NCBI GenBank assembly: GCA_963599255.1
Contig: CAVBWS010000056.1
Span: 1 to 13,348 of the forward strand
Reading direction: 5' to 3'
DNA length: 13,348 nt
Origin: RGIG5612 sp963599255
Lineage (GTDB): Bacteria > Bacillota > Clostridia > Lachnospirales > Lachnospiraceae
This document shows positions 1-6,537 of the stretch, piece by piece; positions within the stretch are counted from its first letter, which is position 1; the number at the start of each line of letters is the position of its first letter. Made by a program: the position numbers and the translations under genes. The notes beneath the pieces are model-generated. The model worked only from the letters and a program-made list of their open reading frames with translations, did not search any database and was not told the DNA's origin.

Positions 1-899
1 CCAAAATCCTTAAACTTAACGTATATACGTTCAAGAACATCCAGCTCTTCTTCGGATAAAACACCATCTGGAATATCGCATTCAGGAAGCACCTGATGCT
101 TTTCATACCCATTATCATAAAACACTTCAATGTGCGCAATATGATCAGCGGTCATCTTACCAAGAAGCATATCAAAATTCTCAGGCACAGGGCCGTATGG
201 TAAGTGTGCATACTTTAATCCAGACATCGAGATTCCGTTCTCTTTATAGAAAATCATATCTGAATAATTAAGAAGTTTCATAAGTTTTGTCTTCAGTAGT
301 TCAGAACTTTTATGTGCGAAAAACAAGGTCATAGCACATAATTTTTCATAATCGAATCCCTTAAATCCATTTTCCTCACAAGGAATTCTTGAGAAAAACA
401 ATTCAAAGAATCTTCTGCCAGTGCGATATTCTGTATCTTGCTTCAAATTTTCAACAGTATCGAGTAATTTTGCCTTCTGTCTTTCATCGATAGCAATCTC
501 GTTCTCTGTCAGATATGTTCTCATGTTCTCTGGCTCTCTTAAAAATAGCAAAAGACTATTATGTGCTTTATCCTGCACCGAACCATTTTCATATCTGCAG
601 ATAGTCTTATCACCCCAATTTAATAATTTGGCAAAGCTTCTCTGGCTAAGTCCATACTGTTCTCTAATTTTTTTAATTTCTTCAGGAAGAAGGAGTTTAT
701 GTCTTCTACGGTATTCATTATATGCAGTAACCAATGTCGCATTATCTAATTCTTCACAATAGAATTCCTCTCCACATTCAGCACAAACAAGAACCTGAGC
801 TTCCACTTCAATTTGCTCACCGCAGACGTCATAGCTTTCTTTTTTTGTTATAATCTTTGTTTCAACTTCTCTTCCACATTCTTCGCAATACTTCTTCAT
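1..899 (-). CDS. Antitoxin: YgiT/MqsA-type zinc finger + Xre HTH + Panacea (DUF4065) domain, 3' end outside the window
   Basis: Antitoxin and probable transcriptional autorepressor of the toxin gene just upstream. My reading of the reverse strand gives 299 complete codons from ATG at 899 with no stop before the window edge, so the C-terminus is missing. Visible in order: a zinc-finger-like N-terminus with CxxC pairs at C5/C8 and C39/C42, as in YgiT/MqsA antitoxins; an Xre-like helix-turn-helix at about residues 74-108 (YGLSQRSFAKLLNWGDKTI); a linker; and from about residue 185 a Panacea/DUF4065/SocA-like domain, including the diagnostic HLPYGPVP (232-239). The start is fixed by a near-consensus TAGGAGGTGA eight bases before the ATG. 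Only 19 bases separate it from the toxin stop, so both are co-transcribed, toxin first, as in mqsRA. In this family the Panacea domain is known to neutralise unrelated toxin folds while the HTH binds DNA; direct binding of this pair is inference. Confidence 0.88.
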   Translation of the reverse strand, partial: MKKYCEECGREVETKIITKKESYDVCGEQIEVEAQVLVCAECGEEFYCEELDNATLVTAYNEYRRRHKLLLPEEIKKIREQYGLSQRSFAKLLNWGDKTICRYENGSVQDKAHNSLLLFLREPENMRTYLTENEIAIDERQKAKLLDTVENLKQDTEYRTGRRFFELFFSRIPCEENGFKGFDYEKLCAMTLFFAHKSSELLKTKLMKLLNYSDMIFYKENGISMSGLKYAHLPYGPVPENFDMLLGKMTADHIAHIEVFYDNGYEKHQVLPECDIPDGVLSEEELDVLERIYVKFKDF

Positions 900-918
900 T
901 GACGTCACCTCCTACTGC

Positions 919-1266
919 CTAAGCAAAATCATCCTCATGAAATCCAAGGCATTTAAGAATATCCTCCCCATTCTCCTGAACAATTTTAACTTTCACATAA
1001 AACTGCGTTCCATCTACCATTTTCTTAAATTCCCATATGTCTCCCGGCTGTGCCGGATCAAAATCTTGTTTTGATCCCTTATAATAATCCCCGACTACCA
1101 GCCCTATAATTTCACTTTTAGCATCAGCAACTGTCATTCCATGATCTGCAAGGGCTTGCATATTTTTTCCACGAGGAATAAATACATATTTTCCTGCTGT
1201 CATCAAATTCTTCGCTTTTGCAAGAAATGCTGATATATCGGACGTACTAGCTTGATTTGTACTCAC
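919..1266 (-). CDS. MqsR-like toxin (putative mRNA interferase)
   Basis: A 115-residue candidate ribosome-associated-fold RNase toxin of the MqsR family. The family core is readable: IIGL at 53-56, DYYKG at 60-64, DIWEF at 76-80, FYVKVKI at 89-95 and LGFHEDD at 107-113, which line up with E. coli MqsR segments VIIGL, DFYKS, TIWQD, VYLKI and SFKEK. On that alignment the MqsR catalytic Lys56 and Tyr81 correspond to K63 and Y90, whereas Gln68 is E79 and Lys96 is H110, so catalytic chemistry or sequence specificity may differ. The start is GTG at 1266, seven bases after GGAGG (1274-1278); the weak start codon may keep toxin output low. It is the first gene of the toxin-antitoxin operon, with the cognate antitoxin following. 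The family call rests on motif alignment by eye; toxicity is inferred from pairing with an antitoxin. Confidence 0.78.
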   Translation of the reverse strand: MSTNQASTSDISAFLAKAKNLMTAGKYVFIPRGKNMQALADHGMTVADAKSEIIGLVVGDYYKGSKQDFDPAQPGDIWEFKKMVDGTQFYVKVKIVQENGEDILKCLGFHEDDFA

Positions 1267-1289
1267 TTAGTTACCTCCGTGTACTATAT

Positions 1290-1317
1290 ATTATATCCAT
1301 ATTTCATCCACTGTCAA
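1290..1317 (-). promoter_or_regulatory. Consensus sigma-A promoter of the toxin-antitoxin operon
   Basis: On the minus strand TTGACA (1317-1312) and TATAAT (1295-1290) are both perfect matches to the vegetative consensus, with a 16-bp spacer. The -10 box ends 23 bases before the GTG start of the toxin, leaving a very short leader that contains the GGAGG site. Such a strong promoter implies tight repression, consistent with antitoxin autoregulation. Confidence 0.8.
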
Positions 1318-1320
1318 GAA

Positions 1321-1344
1321 AAATGCGGTCATATGACCGCATTT
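1321..1344 (-). terminator. Perfect 24-bp palindrome: possible terminator of the ABC operon and/or operator of the toxin-antitoxin promoter
   Basis: The 24 bases are exactly self-complementary around TGCGGTCATATGACCGCA. Read on the minus strand the stem is followed by TTTTTCTT, as in an intrinsic terminator that could end the ABC transporter mRNA, although it lies some 235 bases after that gene's stop. It also begins three bases upstream of the toxin -35 box, the usual place for an operator bound by a dimeric HTH antitoxin. A zero-loop palindrome is more typical of a protein-binding site than of a terminator; both roles are possible. Confidence 0.6.
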
Positions 1345-1579
1345 CATTTATTTAAATCTCAGTACAAGTATTTATCATCGTTTCTTTTAACAAATCACGA
1401 TGCTTTTGTTTTTTTCAGATTCACTCCTTTCCCTAAAAGCACATCTGAAAATAAGCCTTACAAATGGACCGCAATAAAGCATCTGATATAAAACTCATAA
1501 CCGGACACATGATGCAGCATATGCAAATAGAAATCGCATTTGTGTAAGTGATTTTTCAAAATAACACTGCTCCTTATTA
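1345..1579. other. Non-coding gap downstream of the ABC operon
   Basis: Together with the promoter and palindrome this forms a 313-base gene-free stretch between the ABC exporter stop and the toxin start. I see no convincing reading frame with a ribosome binding site, no RNA gene and no clear hairpin in this part. Confidence 0.5.
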
Positions 1580-3370
1580 TTACGACAACCTGCCATTTGA
1601 CATCTCATATACAACATCCGCTACGTTCATAGTTGATTCTCTGTGAGACACCAAAACCACTGTCTTGCTCTGCGCAGATTCCTTGAGTGATCTTAGGATT
1701 ATGCCTTCATTCAGTGAATCCACATTACTGGTAGGCTCATCCAGCAAGATAAGCTGTGAATCATGCAGAAATGCTCTTGCTATACCGATTCTCTGTTTCT
1801 CACCACTGGATAATGTCTCACCCAATTCTCCGACCTTTGTATCATATCCTTGGGGAAGAGACATAATAAAATCATGAATAGAAGCCTTCTTGGCAGCTTC
1901 AATGATTTCTTCTCTTGAAGCATCTGCTTTGGCGATTGCTATGTTATTAGCAATGGTATCATGAAACATATGAGTTTCCTGAGTTACATAGCTTTCCATG
2001 TCTCTTAGACGTTTTGTAGAAATTGTTCTGACATCATCCCCATTTACCATAATACATCCCTTATTTACATCCCAGAAACGCATCAATAATTTAAGCAGCG
2101 TAGACTTGCCCGACCCACTGGGACCATGAATTCCGGTTATCTTACCGGGCTCTATATTGATGGAATAATTATCCAGGATCACTTCATCACTGTATTTAAA
2201 TGTTATATCATCAGCCTCAGCTCCTATAAAATCATCGCTAACTATTTCCCCGTTATAAGATTTATCCTTGGCGAAATATTCTTTAACCTCACCGGTCCTC
2301 TCATTACAGTTGCTGCACTTATGATCATTCAGACTGCCAATCACCTCTTCGACCTGCGGTTTCTCCTCAAGTAAGGACAATACCCTCTCTCCGCTGGCCA
2401 GAGTCTGGTTAAGATTATTTGATAAATTTGCCAATGCTACAACCGGTCCGAAAGAACCCATCATGGCGATTGTACATGTAATCACACCGTCAAATCCTAT
2501 ATCCGAACTATTATACAGGCATATCGTAAGTGTCAGCATTGCAAATGATGCCAGGAGTATGCAAATATTTGTCAGAGATTTTTGTGAACCCTCTGATTTG
2601 TTCAAATCTTTCTGCATTTGCGCAAGATTTTCAGAACGCTCTGACATCTGTGACTTTCTTGCCGCTCCCTGTCCGTACTGAATGGTTTCATCTAGTCCCC
2701 GCAGAGAATCCAGCACGAAGCTGTTTAATTCGCCGAACTGCGTTCTGAAGTTCATGCCATTCTGCTTGCCTCTGCTTCCATTCCATAATGGAATCGCTAC
2801 GCCGACAATTATATAAGCTGCCAATGCAAGAATTCCTGCCAGCCAATGATAACTTGCAATGAATATTACCATTATTATTGATGTAACAGCGGCAATAGCT
2901 ATCGGAGAAATGGTATGAGCGTAGAAGACCTCCAGCAGCTCAATATCGGTTGTAATAATTGAGATCAAATTGCCCTTATCTCTGCCTTCCAGTTTGGCAG
3001 GACATAATTTTCTAAGTGCCGCAAATACCTTATGTCGAATGATAGCCAGCAATTTAAAAGCAATAAAATGATTGCAATACTGCTCTGCATAATGAAGAAC
3101 TCCTCGTAATATCGCTATTACGATCATAATTATTATGATAGTACCTACAGGCATATCCATAAGCCATGAGCTGCATACTGTTATATCCGCTGCATCGGAG
3201 AGCCCATGTATCACGACCTGGCCTGCAAGGATTGTAATAAAAATAGCGCACAGATATCCCAGAGTTCCGAGAATAATTGCTGCCATCATGATATGGATCA
3301 AGGGCTTAACAAGTCCGATTAATTGACCCATGATCTTAATGGCGCTTCTGCGTTTTATGTCATTACTCAT
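1580..3370 (-). CDS. CydC-like ABC exporter half-transporter (permease-ATPase fusion)
   Basis: A 596-residue membrane-bound ATP-driven transporter subunit with an N-terminal six-helix ABC membrane domain (hydrophobic segments from about residue 25 to 310) and a C-terminal nucleotide-binding domain. ATPase motifs: Walker A GPSGSGKST (416-424), Q-loop Gln464 in VTQETHMF, signature LSSGE (520-524, Gly-to-Ser variant of LSGGQ), Walker B ILLDE (541-545) and switch His576. CydCD-type proteins form heterodimers; in E. coli CydDC exports cysteine and glutathione, but the cargo here is unknown, and relatives in Clostridia are often labelled amino acid or multidrug exporters. The linker at 345-385 is unusually long and polar and carries CSNC (352-355). 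The ATG directly follows the TAA of the upstream ABC gene; an AAGGAGG site lies inside that gene's last codons, so translation is coupled. Confidence 0.88.
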   Translation of the reverse strand: MSNDIKRRSAIKIMGQLIGLVKPLIHIMMAAIILGTLGYLCAIFITILAGQVVIHGLSDAADITVCSSWLMDMPVGTIIIIMIVIAILRGVLHYAEQYCNHFIAFKLLAIIRHKVFAALRKLCPAKLEGRDKGNLISIITTDIELLEVFYAHTISPIAIAAVTSIIMVIFIASYHWLAGILALAAYIIVGVAIPLWNGSRGKQNGMNFRTQFGELNSFVLDSLRGLDETIQYGQGAARKSQMSERSENLAQMQKDLNKSEGSQKSLTNICILLASFAMLTLTICLYNSSDIGFDGVITCTIAMMGSFGPVVALANLSNNLNQTLASGERVLSLLEEKPQVEEVIGSLNDHKCSNCNERTGEVKEYFAKDKSYNGEIVSDDFIGAEADDITFKYSDEVILDNYSINIEPGKITGIHGPSGSGKSTLLKLLMRFWDVNKGCIMVNGDDVRTISTKRLRDMESYVTQETHMFHDTIANNIAIAKADASREEIIEAAKKASIHDFIMSLPQGYDTKVGELGETLSSGEKQRIGIARAFLHDSQLILLDEPTSNVDSLNEGIILRSLKESAQSKTVVLVSHRESTMNVADVVYEMSNGRLS

Positions 3371-5104
3371 TTACCGGTCCTCCTTAGCATAATTTTCCAA
3401 TGCCATCTGACTGTTATACAGATGTCTGTACTCATCTCCAAAAGCCATTAACTCTTCATGACTTCCGCTTTCAGATATTATTCCATTCTTCAGAAAATAG
3501 ATCATATCCGAATGAACAACATTGGCAAGTCTATGAGAGATAAGAAGAACCGTTTTCGTCTTCGCCAGCTCATGGATTACCTTCATGATCAGTTCTTCGC
3601 TCTCAATATCAATATTTGACGTTGCCTCATCGAAGATATAAACTTGCGCATCCTTTAACAAGGCTCTGGCAATCGCAAGTCGCTGACACTGTCCGCCGGA
3701 CAGGTTGCTTGCCCGCTCCTGCAGCTTAGTATCAAGCCCCTCCTGTGCATTTAAAAATCCCGTGAGATTAACCTTATCCAACACTTCGTACATCTCTTCA
3801 ACAGTTGCATCAGGCTTGGCCATATGCAGATTTTCCTTAACGGTTCCTTTAAACAGATAGCTGTTGTTTCTGACCACTGCAACATGACTCATTAAGCTGG
3901 CTTCGCTGATTTCAGCCAGATCAATACCTGCCATTGTTATCTCGCCGCTATATTCCTTATTCCTTGCTGACAGCAGACCTACTATAGTACTCTTGCCGCA
4001 TCCCGATTCACCGACAATGGATACAAAACTGCCCGGAATAAGTTCAATATTAATTCCCTGCAATATTTTTCTGCCATCTTCATAAGAGAAATCAACATTC
4101 TTCATAATTATATCAATATCCTTATCCGGCAGGATTTTATCGCCCATCTGGGGCTCTTCGATATCCAAAATTTTAAAGATCTTATCACTGGCTGCCATGC
4201 CATTCATGGCAATATGGAAGAAGGATCCCAACAGTCTAAGCGGCAGGAAGAACTCGCTTGCAAGCAGGATTATGCATATAGTTCCCGACAAAGTGATATT
4301 GCCATTTATAAATTCCGTTACAGCAGCTGCCATACCTACAGCTGCGCCGCCATATGCAATAATATCCATGACACTGGTAGAATTAAGCTGCATGGTAAGG
4401 ACTTTCATAGTAATCCTTCTGAAGTTCTGGGATTCTTCATCCATCTCGTCCGCTTTCTTTTGATCTGCCTGATAGATCTTAAGTGTTGTAAGCCCCTGAA
4501 GATTTTCGAGAAAGGAATCTCCCAACCCTGTATAGATGCTCCAATATCTGTTAAGCAGCTTCTTAGCGATTTTCTGCACCACCACGATTGAAATAGGGAT
4601 CAACGGCACACAGATCAATAATATTACGCTTGCTCTAACGCTTATATTACATAGGATGATAAACATTGTAATAGGGGCTATCAGACTGTAAAATAATTGG
4701 GGCAAATATTTGCCGAAATATGTCTCCAGCTGCTCGACTCCCTCTGTTGAGACCTGAACCACTTCAGATGTGGAAACATATTCACTATAGGACGCACCCA
4801 GCCTTAACATCTTGTCATATATCTTTTCTCTAAGAATCCGCTTAACATCCACACATGCCATATAGGATGAACGCGTGCCCAGTTTGTCACAGGCAATCCT
4901 GACAGCCAAAACTATGATCAATGTAATGACTACCTGAAGCACAAGCTGTGAATTTAGAGTTTTATATACTACTCCTGACAGTAAATGGGCGATTGCAAAT
5001 ACTGCAGCAACCTGTGACAGCAGCGCGATCCACTGCCATAGGACCGTATATACAATATATTTTTTAGCATGTGATAATAGATTAACCAATCTTGTCTTTA
5101 TCAT
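3371..5104 (-). CDS. CydD-like ABC exporter half-transporter (permease-ATPase fusion)
   Basis: A 577-residue half-transporter, probable partner of the following ABC gene. Membrane domain at about residues 15-310 with hydrophobic stretches near 20-45, 55-72, 135-175, 245-265 and 270-300; ATPase domain from about 330. Motifs: Walker A GESGCGKST (365-373), canonical LSGGQ (468-472), Walker B VYIFDE (488-493) with catalytic Glu493, and His524 in LLISHR. The Q-loop reads VRNNSYLF: the expected glutamine is Asn413, so coupling between ATPase and membrane domains may be asymmetric in the heterodimer. The start is supported by GGGAG six bases upstream. It lies 43 bases after the YbaN-like gene and abuts the CydC-like gene, making a three-gene operon. 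Substrate is not readable from sequence; thiol, heme-related or drug export are all possible. Confidence 0.88.
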   Translation of the reverse strand: MIKTRLVNLLSHAKKYIVYTVLWQWIALLSQVAAVFAIAHLLSGVVYKTLNSQLVLQVVITLIIVLAVRIACDKLGTRSSYMACVDVKRILREKIYDKMLRLGASYSEYVSTSEVVQVSTEGVEQLETYFGKYLPQLFYSLIAPITMFIILCNISVRASVILLICVPLIPISIVVVQKIAKKLLNRYWSIYTGLGDSFLENLQGLTTLKIYQADQKKADEMDEESQNFRRITMKVLTMQLNSTSVMDIIAYGGAAVGMAAAVTEFINGNITLSGTICIILLASEFFLPLRLLGSFFHIAMNGMAASDKIFKILDIEEPQMGDKILPDKDIDIIMKNVDFSYEDGRKILQGINIELIPGSFVSIVGESGCGKSTIVGLLSARNKEYSGEITMAGIDLAEISEASLMSHVAVVRNNSYLFKGTVKENLHMAKPDATVEEMYEVLDKVNLTGFLNAQEGLDTKLQERASNLSGGQCQRLAIARALLKDAQVYIFDEATSNIDIESEELIMKVIHELAKTKTVLLISHRLANVVHSDMIYFLKNGIISESGSHEELMAFGDEYRHLYNSQMALENYAKEDR

Positions 5105-5147
5105 TTACAACTCCCTGGCCAAAATCATTATTGTTTCTTTGGCATTT

Positions 5148-5591
5148 CTATTTTGCAGTATCATATTTCTTTCGAGTGTTCTCAGAACAGGACGCATTTT
5201 CCTGTTCCGCCGTCTCTGAATCAACAGTCTTAACCCGCAGGAAGAAATATAACATATGACATACCCATACCACTGCCAGACATATTCTTCCGACAGGTAC
5301 ATCCTTCATACATATAAATCCTATTGTCATAACTATAGTTACTGTAATTATGATCTTAAGCTTGGTCGCCATTGTCATCGCACGTTTCTGCACGAAGCTG
5401 TCCAGATGCTTCTTGTATAATCCGGTATTTATAAACCAGTTGTGTAATTTTTCAGAGCTTTGAGCAAAGCAGAACAATGTGGCCATAAAAAAAGGTACAG
5501 TAGGAAGAATCGGAAGTATGATCCCTACCGTGCCTAATCCAAGGCATATAAAGCCTAATATCATCCATAGAATCTTAAATGTTTTCTTCAT
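5148..5591 (-). CDS. YbaN/DUF454 family small inner-membrane protein
   Basis: A 147-residue integral membrane protein. The N-terminal signature fits YbaN (DUF454): GFICLGLGTVGIILPILPTV (13-32), then a phenylalanine-rich segment and HNWFINTGLY (50-59), a motif I recall from the family. Hydrophobic segments are near 7-45 (probably two helices), 83-99 and 104-122, followed by a polar, Cys- and Glu-containing tail. Family function is unknown. It is first in the operon with the two ABC half-transporters, suggesting an accessory role in the same transport process. The ATG at 5591 lacks a well-spaced Shine-Dalgarno: AAAGGGATG lies about 14 bases upstream and itself opens a three-codon frame (M-N-H-stop) ending just before the gene. 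Start confidence is therefore moderate; family confidence is high. Confidence 0.85.
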   Translation of the reverse strand: MKKTFKILWMILGFICLGLGTVGIILPILPTVPFFMATLFCFAQSSEKLHNWFINTGLYKKHLDSFVQKRAMTMATKLKIIITVTIVMTIGFICMKDVPVGRICLAVVWVCHMLYFFLRVKTVDSETAEQENASCSENTRKKYDTAK

Positions 5592-5646
5592 CTGCTAATG
5601 GTTCATCCCTTTCAGTAATTTTATATATTTATCCTGCAAATATGTC

Positions 5647-5724
5647 TTAACTAACTAAATGATTTATGCCAATTCCACCCGTTTCTGAAGGAATATAATG
5701 CTGTTAGTTAGCCGCAGGTGACAA
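5647..5724 (-). promoter_or_regulatory. Candidate promoter with a TTAGTTAG-type inverted repeat upstream of the ybaN-like/ABC operon
   Basis: On the minus strand TTGTCA (5724-5719), an 18-bp spacer and CATTAT (5700-5695) form a plausible sigma-A promoter. The spacer contains CTAACTAACA (5711-5702), and TTAGTTAGTTAA (5658-5647) lies downstream. The 8-bp arms CTAACTAA and TTAGTTAG are exact reverse complements with centres 53 bp apart, about five helical turns. This layout fits a repressor of TetR or MarR type; no such regulator gene lies in the window. Confidence 0.42.
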
Positions 5725-5825
5725 TATATCATTAATTTACCTATTTCTCAAGTCGATTTCCGGGATGCCATGCAGTTTCCGGCAACTTACTCCATAGCAT
5801 TTTCAGTCAGCCATATATTGATATA

Positions 5826-5843
5826 CCTAAATGAACATTTAGG
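5826..5843. repeat. 18-bp near-zero-loop palindrome
   Basis: CCTAAATG, two bases (AA), then CATTTAGG. It sits in the 344-base gene-free stretch between the SufE-like and YbaN-like genes, has no T-tract on either strand, and so looks more like a protein-binding site than a terminator. Apart from this, the promoter region and the hairpin at the SufE-like stop, I see nothing else in that stretch. Confidence 0.5.
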
Positions 5844-5922
5844 ACTGTTGACGGGTGTCATAGAATTTAGCTAGATAAACCTGATCATCTTCCTTAGTAA
5901 TGATTGGTTTCAAAAGGATTAT

Positions 5923-5950
5923 GAAAACCTCAATATCAATTGAAGTTTTC
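5923..5950 (-). terminator. Hairpin overlapping the stop codon of the SufE-like gene
   Basis: Arms 5939-5950 and 5923-5934 form a 12-bp stem with a single G-U pair and a four-base loop. It includes the last codons and the TGA stop. The 3' flank on the minus strand (ATAATCCTTTTG) has only a weak T-run, so it may act as a weak terminator or an mRNA 3'-end stabiliser. Confidence 0.5.
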
Positions 5951-6352
5951 CTTACAGAATTTATATATTGTATCAGACAACTCTGATAATATTGAAAACC
6001 TGCTGACAGACAGCTGTTCTCGTATGGTGGTCTTCTCCATGAAATTAATGGGAGTATTTATAATTTCTTCTGTGGTTCTTCCGTCCAGCAGATATGCATA
6101 AATACTCAATACTCCGCGGATCAGCAGTGCGTCACTGTCCACCTGCAGGTAGAACTTATCATGCTGCCTTCTCATAATAAACCAGGAATCGGTCTGACAA
6201 TTCTTGATCTTCGCAGCATCATTTTTCTCGGATTCAGATGGAATCGGTGTTTCGCCTGCCAACTGCAGCAGGAATTCATATTGCATGATAGGATCTGCAA
6301 GACCGTTATATATTTCAATCAATTCAGCTTGTTTTTCTGCAATTGTATTCAT
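5936..6352 (-). CDS. SufE-like cysteine desulfuration / sulfur-acceptor protein
   Basis: A 138-residue protein of the SufE/CsdE family, which takes persulfide sulfur from a cysteine desulfurase for Fe-S cluster assembly. The decisive motif is KIKNCQTDSWFIM (48-60), matching the family pattern V-x-G-C-Q-S-x-V-W with the sulfur-accepting cysteine at C52 (Cys51 in E. coli SufE). It is followed by DSDALLIRG (72-80), the usual DSDA-x-(I/V)-x-(K/R)-G element, and a C-terminal SVSR segment (115-118). The expected N-terminal helix (IYNGLADPIMQYEFLLQLAG) is present. I start at the ATG at 6352 because homology begins there; in-frame ATG at 6364 and TTG at 6388 would add 4 or 12 residues, and no start has a clear Shine-Dalgarno. 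No desulfurase gene is adjacent, so its partner lies elsewhere. Confidence 0.85.
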   Translation of the reverse strand: MNTIAEKQAELIEIYNGLADPIMQYEFLLQLAGETPIPSESEKNDAAKIKNCQTDSWFIMRRQHDKFYLQVDSDALLIRGVLSIYAYLLDGRTTEEIINTPINFMEKTTIREQLSVSRFSILSELSDTIYKFCKENFN

Positions 6353-6481
6353 ACATTTCACCATTTTCCAACCCACATAGCAAAACAATTCAGTCAGTGT
6401 AAAGCCTGCAGAAATCCGATTATTTCAGACTTCACACTCATTTTGTAGGACAAAGTCCTGTTTATCATTTCAAGGCTTTGA

Positions 6482-6520
6482 CAAATCACAACCGCCTGCT
6501 AAGCTAGCGGTTGTGATTTG
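6482..6520 (-). terminator. Strong hairpin after the isomerase-like / carrier-like gene pair
   Basis: A perfect 14-bp stem (6482-6495 with 6507-6520, CAAATCACAACCGC and its complement) and an 11-base loop, 17 bases past the stop of the carrier-like gene. The T-tract on the minus strand is poor (TTTGTCAAAG), but position and stability suit a transcript end separating this operon from the SufE-like gene. Confidence 0.65.
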
Positions 6521-6537
6521 AGCAGATTTCTCCGAAC

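Noticed and set aside
421..762. Plus-strand open frame of 113 codons
   Set aside because: It lies wholly antisense to the zinc finger-HTH-Panacea antitoxin, has no ribosome binding site and no recognisable motif.
1252..1491. Plus-strand open frame of 79 codons across the toxin promoter
   Set aside because: It crosses the palindrome and promoter, starts inside the toxin gene and shows no coding character.
4214..4591. Plus-strand open frame of 125 codons
   Set aside because: Antisense shadow of the CydD-like ABC gene without start signals.
5105..5302. Minus-strand frame of 65 codons between the ybaN-like and CydD-like genes
   Set aside because: It overlaps most of the end of the ybaN-like gene in another frame and has no motif; the genuine gene explains the region.
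5848..5871. Plus-strand TTGACG ... TAGATA promoter-like pair
   Set aside because: There is no plus-strand gene downstream and the -10 match is weak.
6447..6459. AGGAC-AAA-GTCCT hairpin
   Set aside because: Only five base pairs and without a T-run or gene-linked position; not distinguishable from chance.
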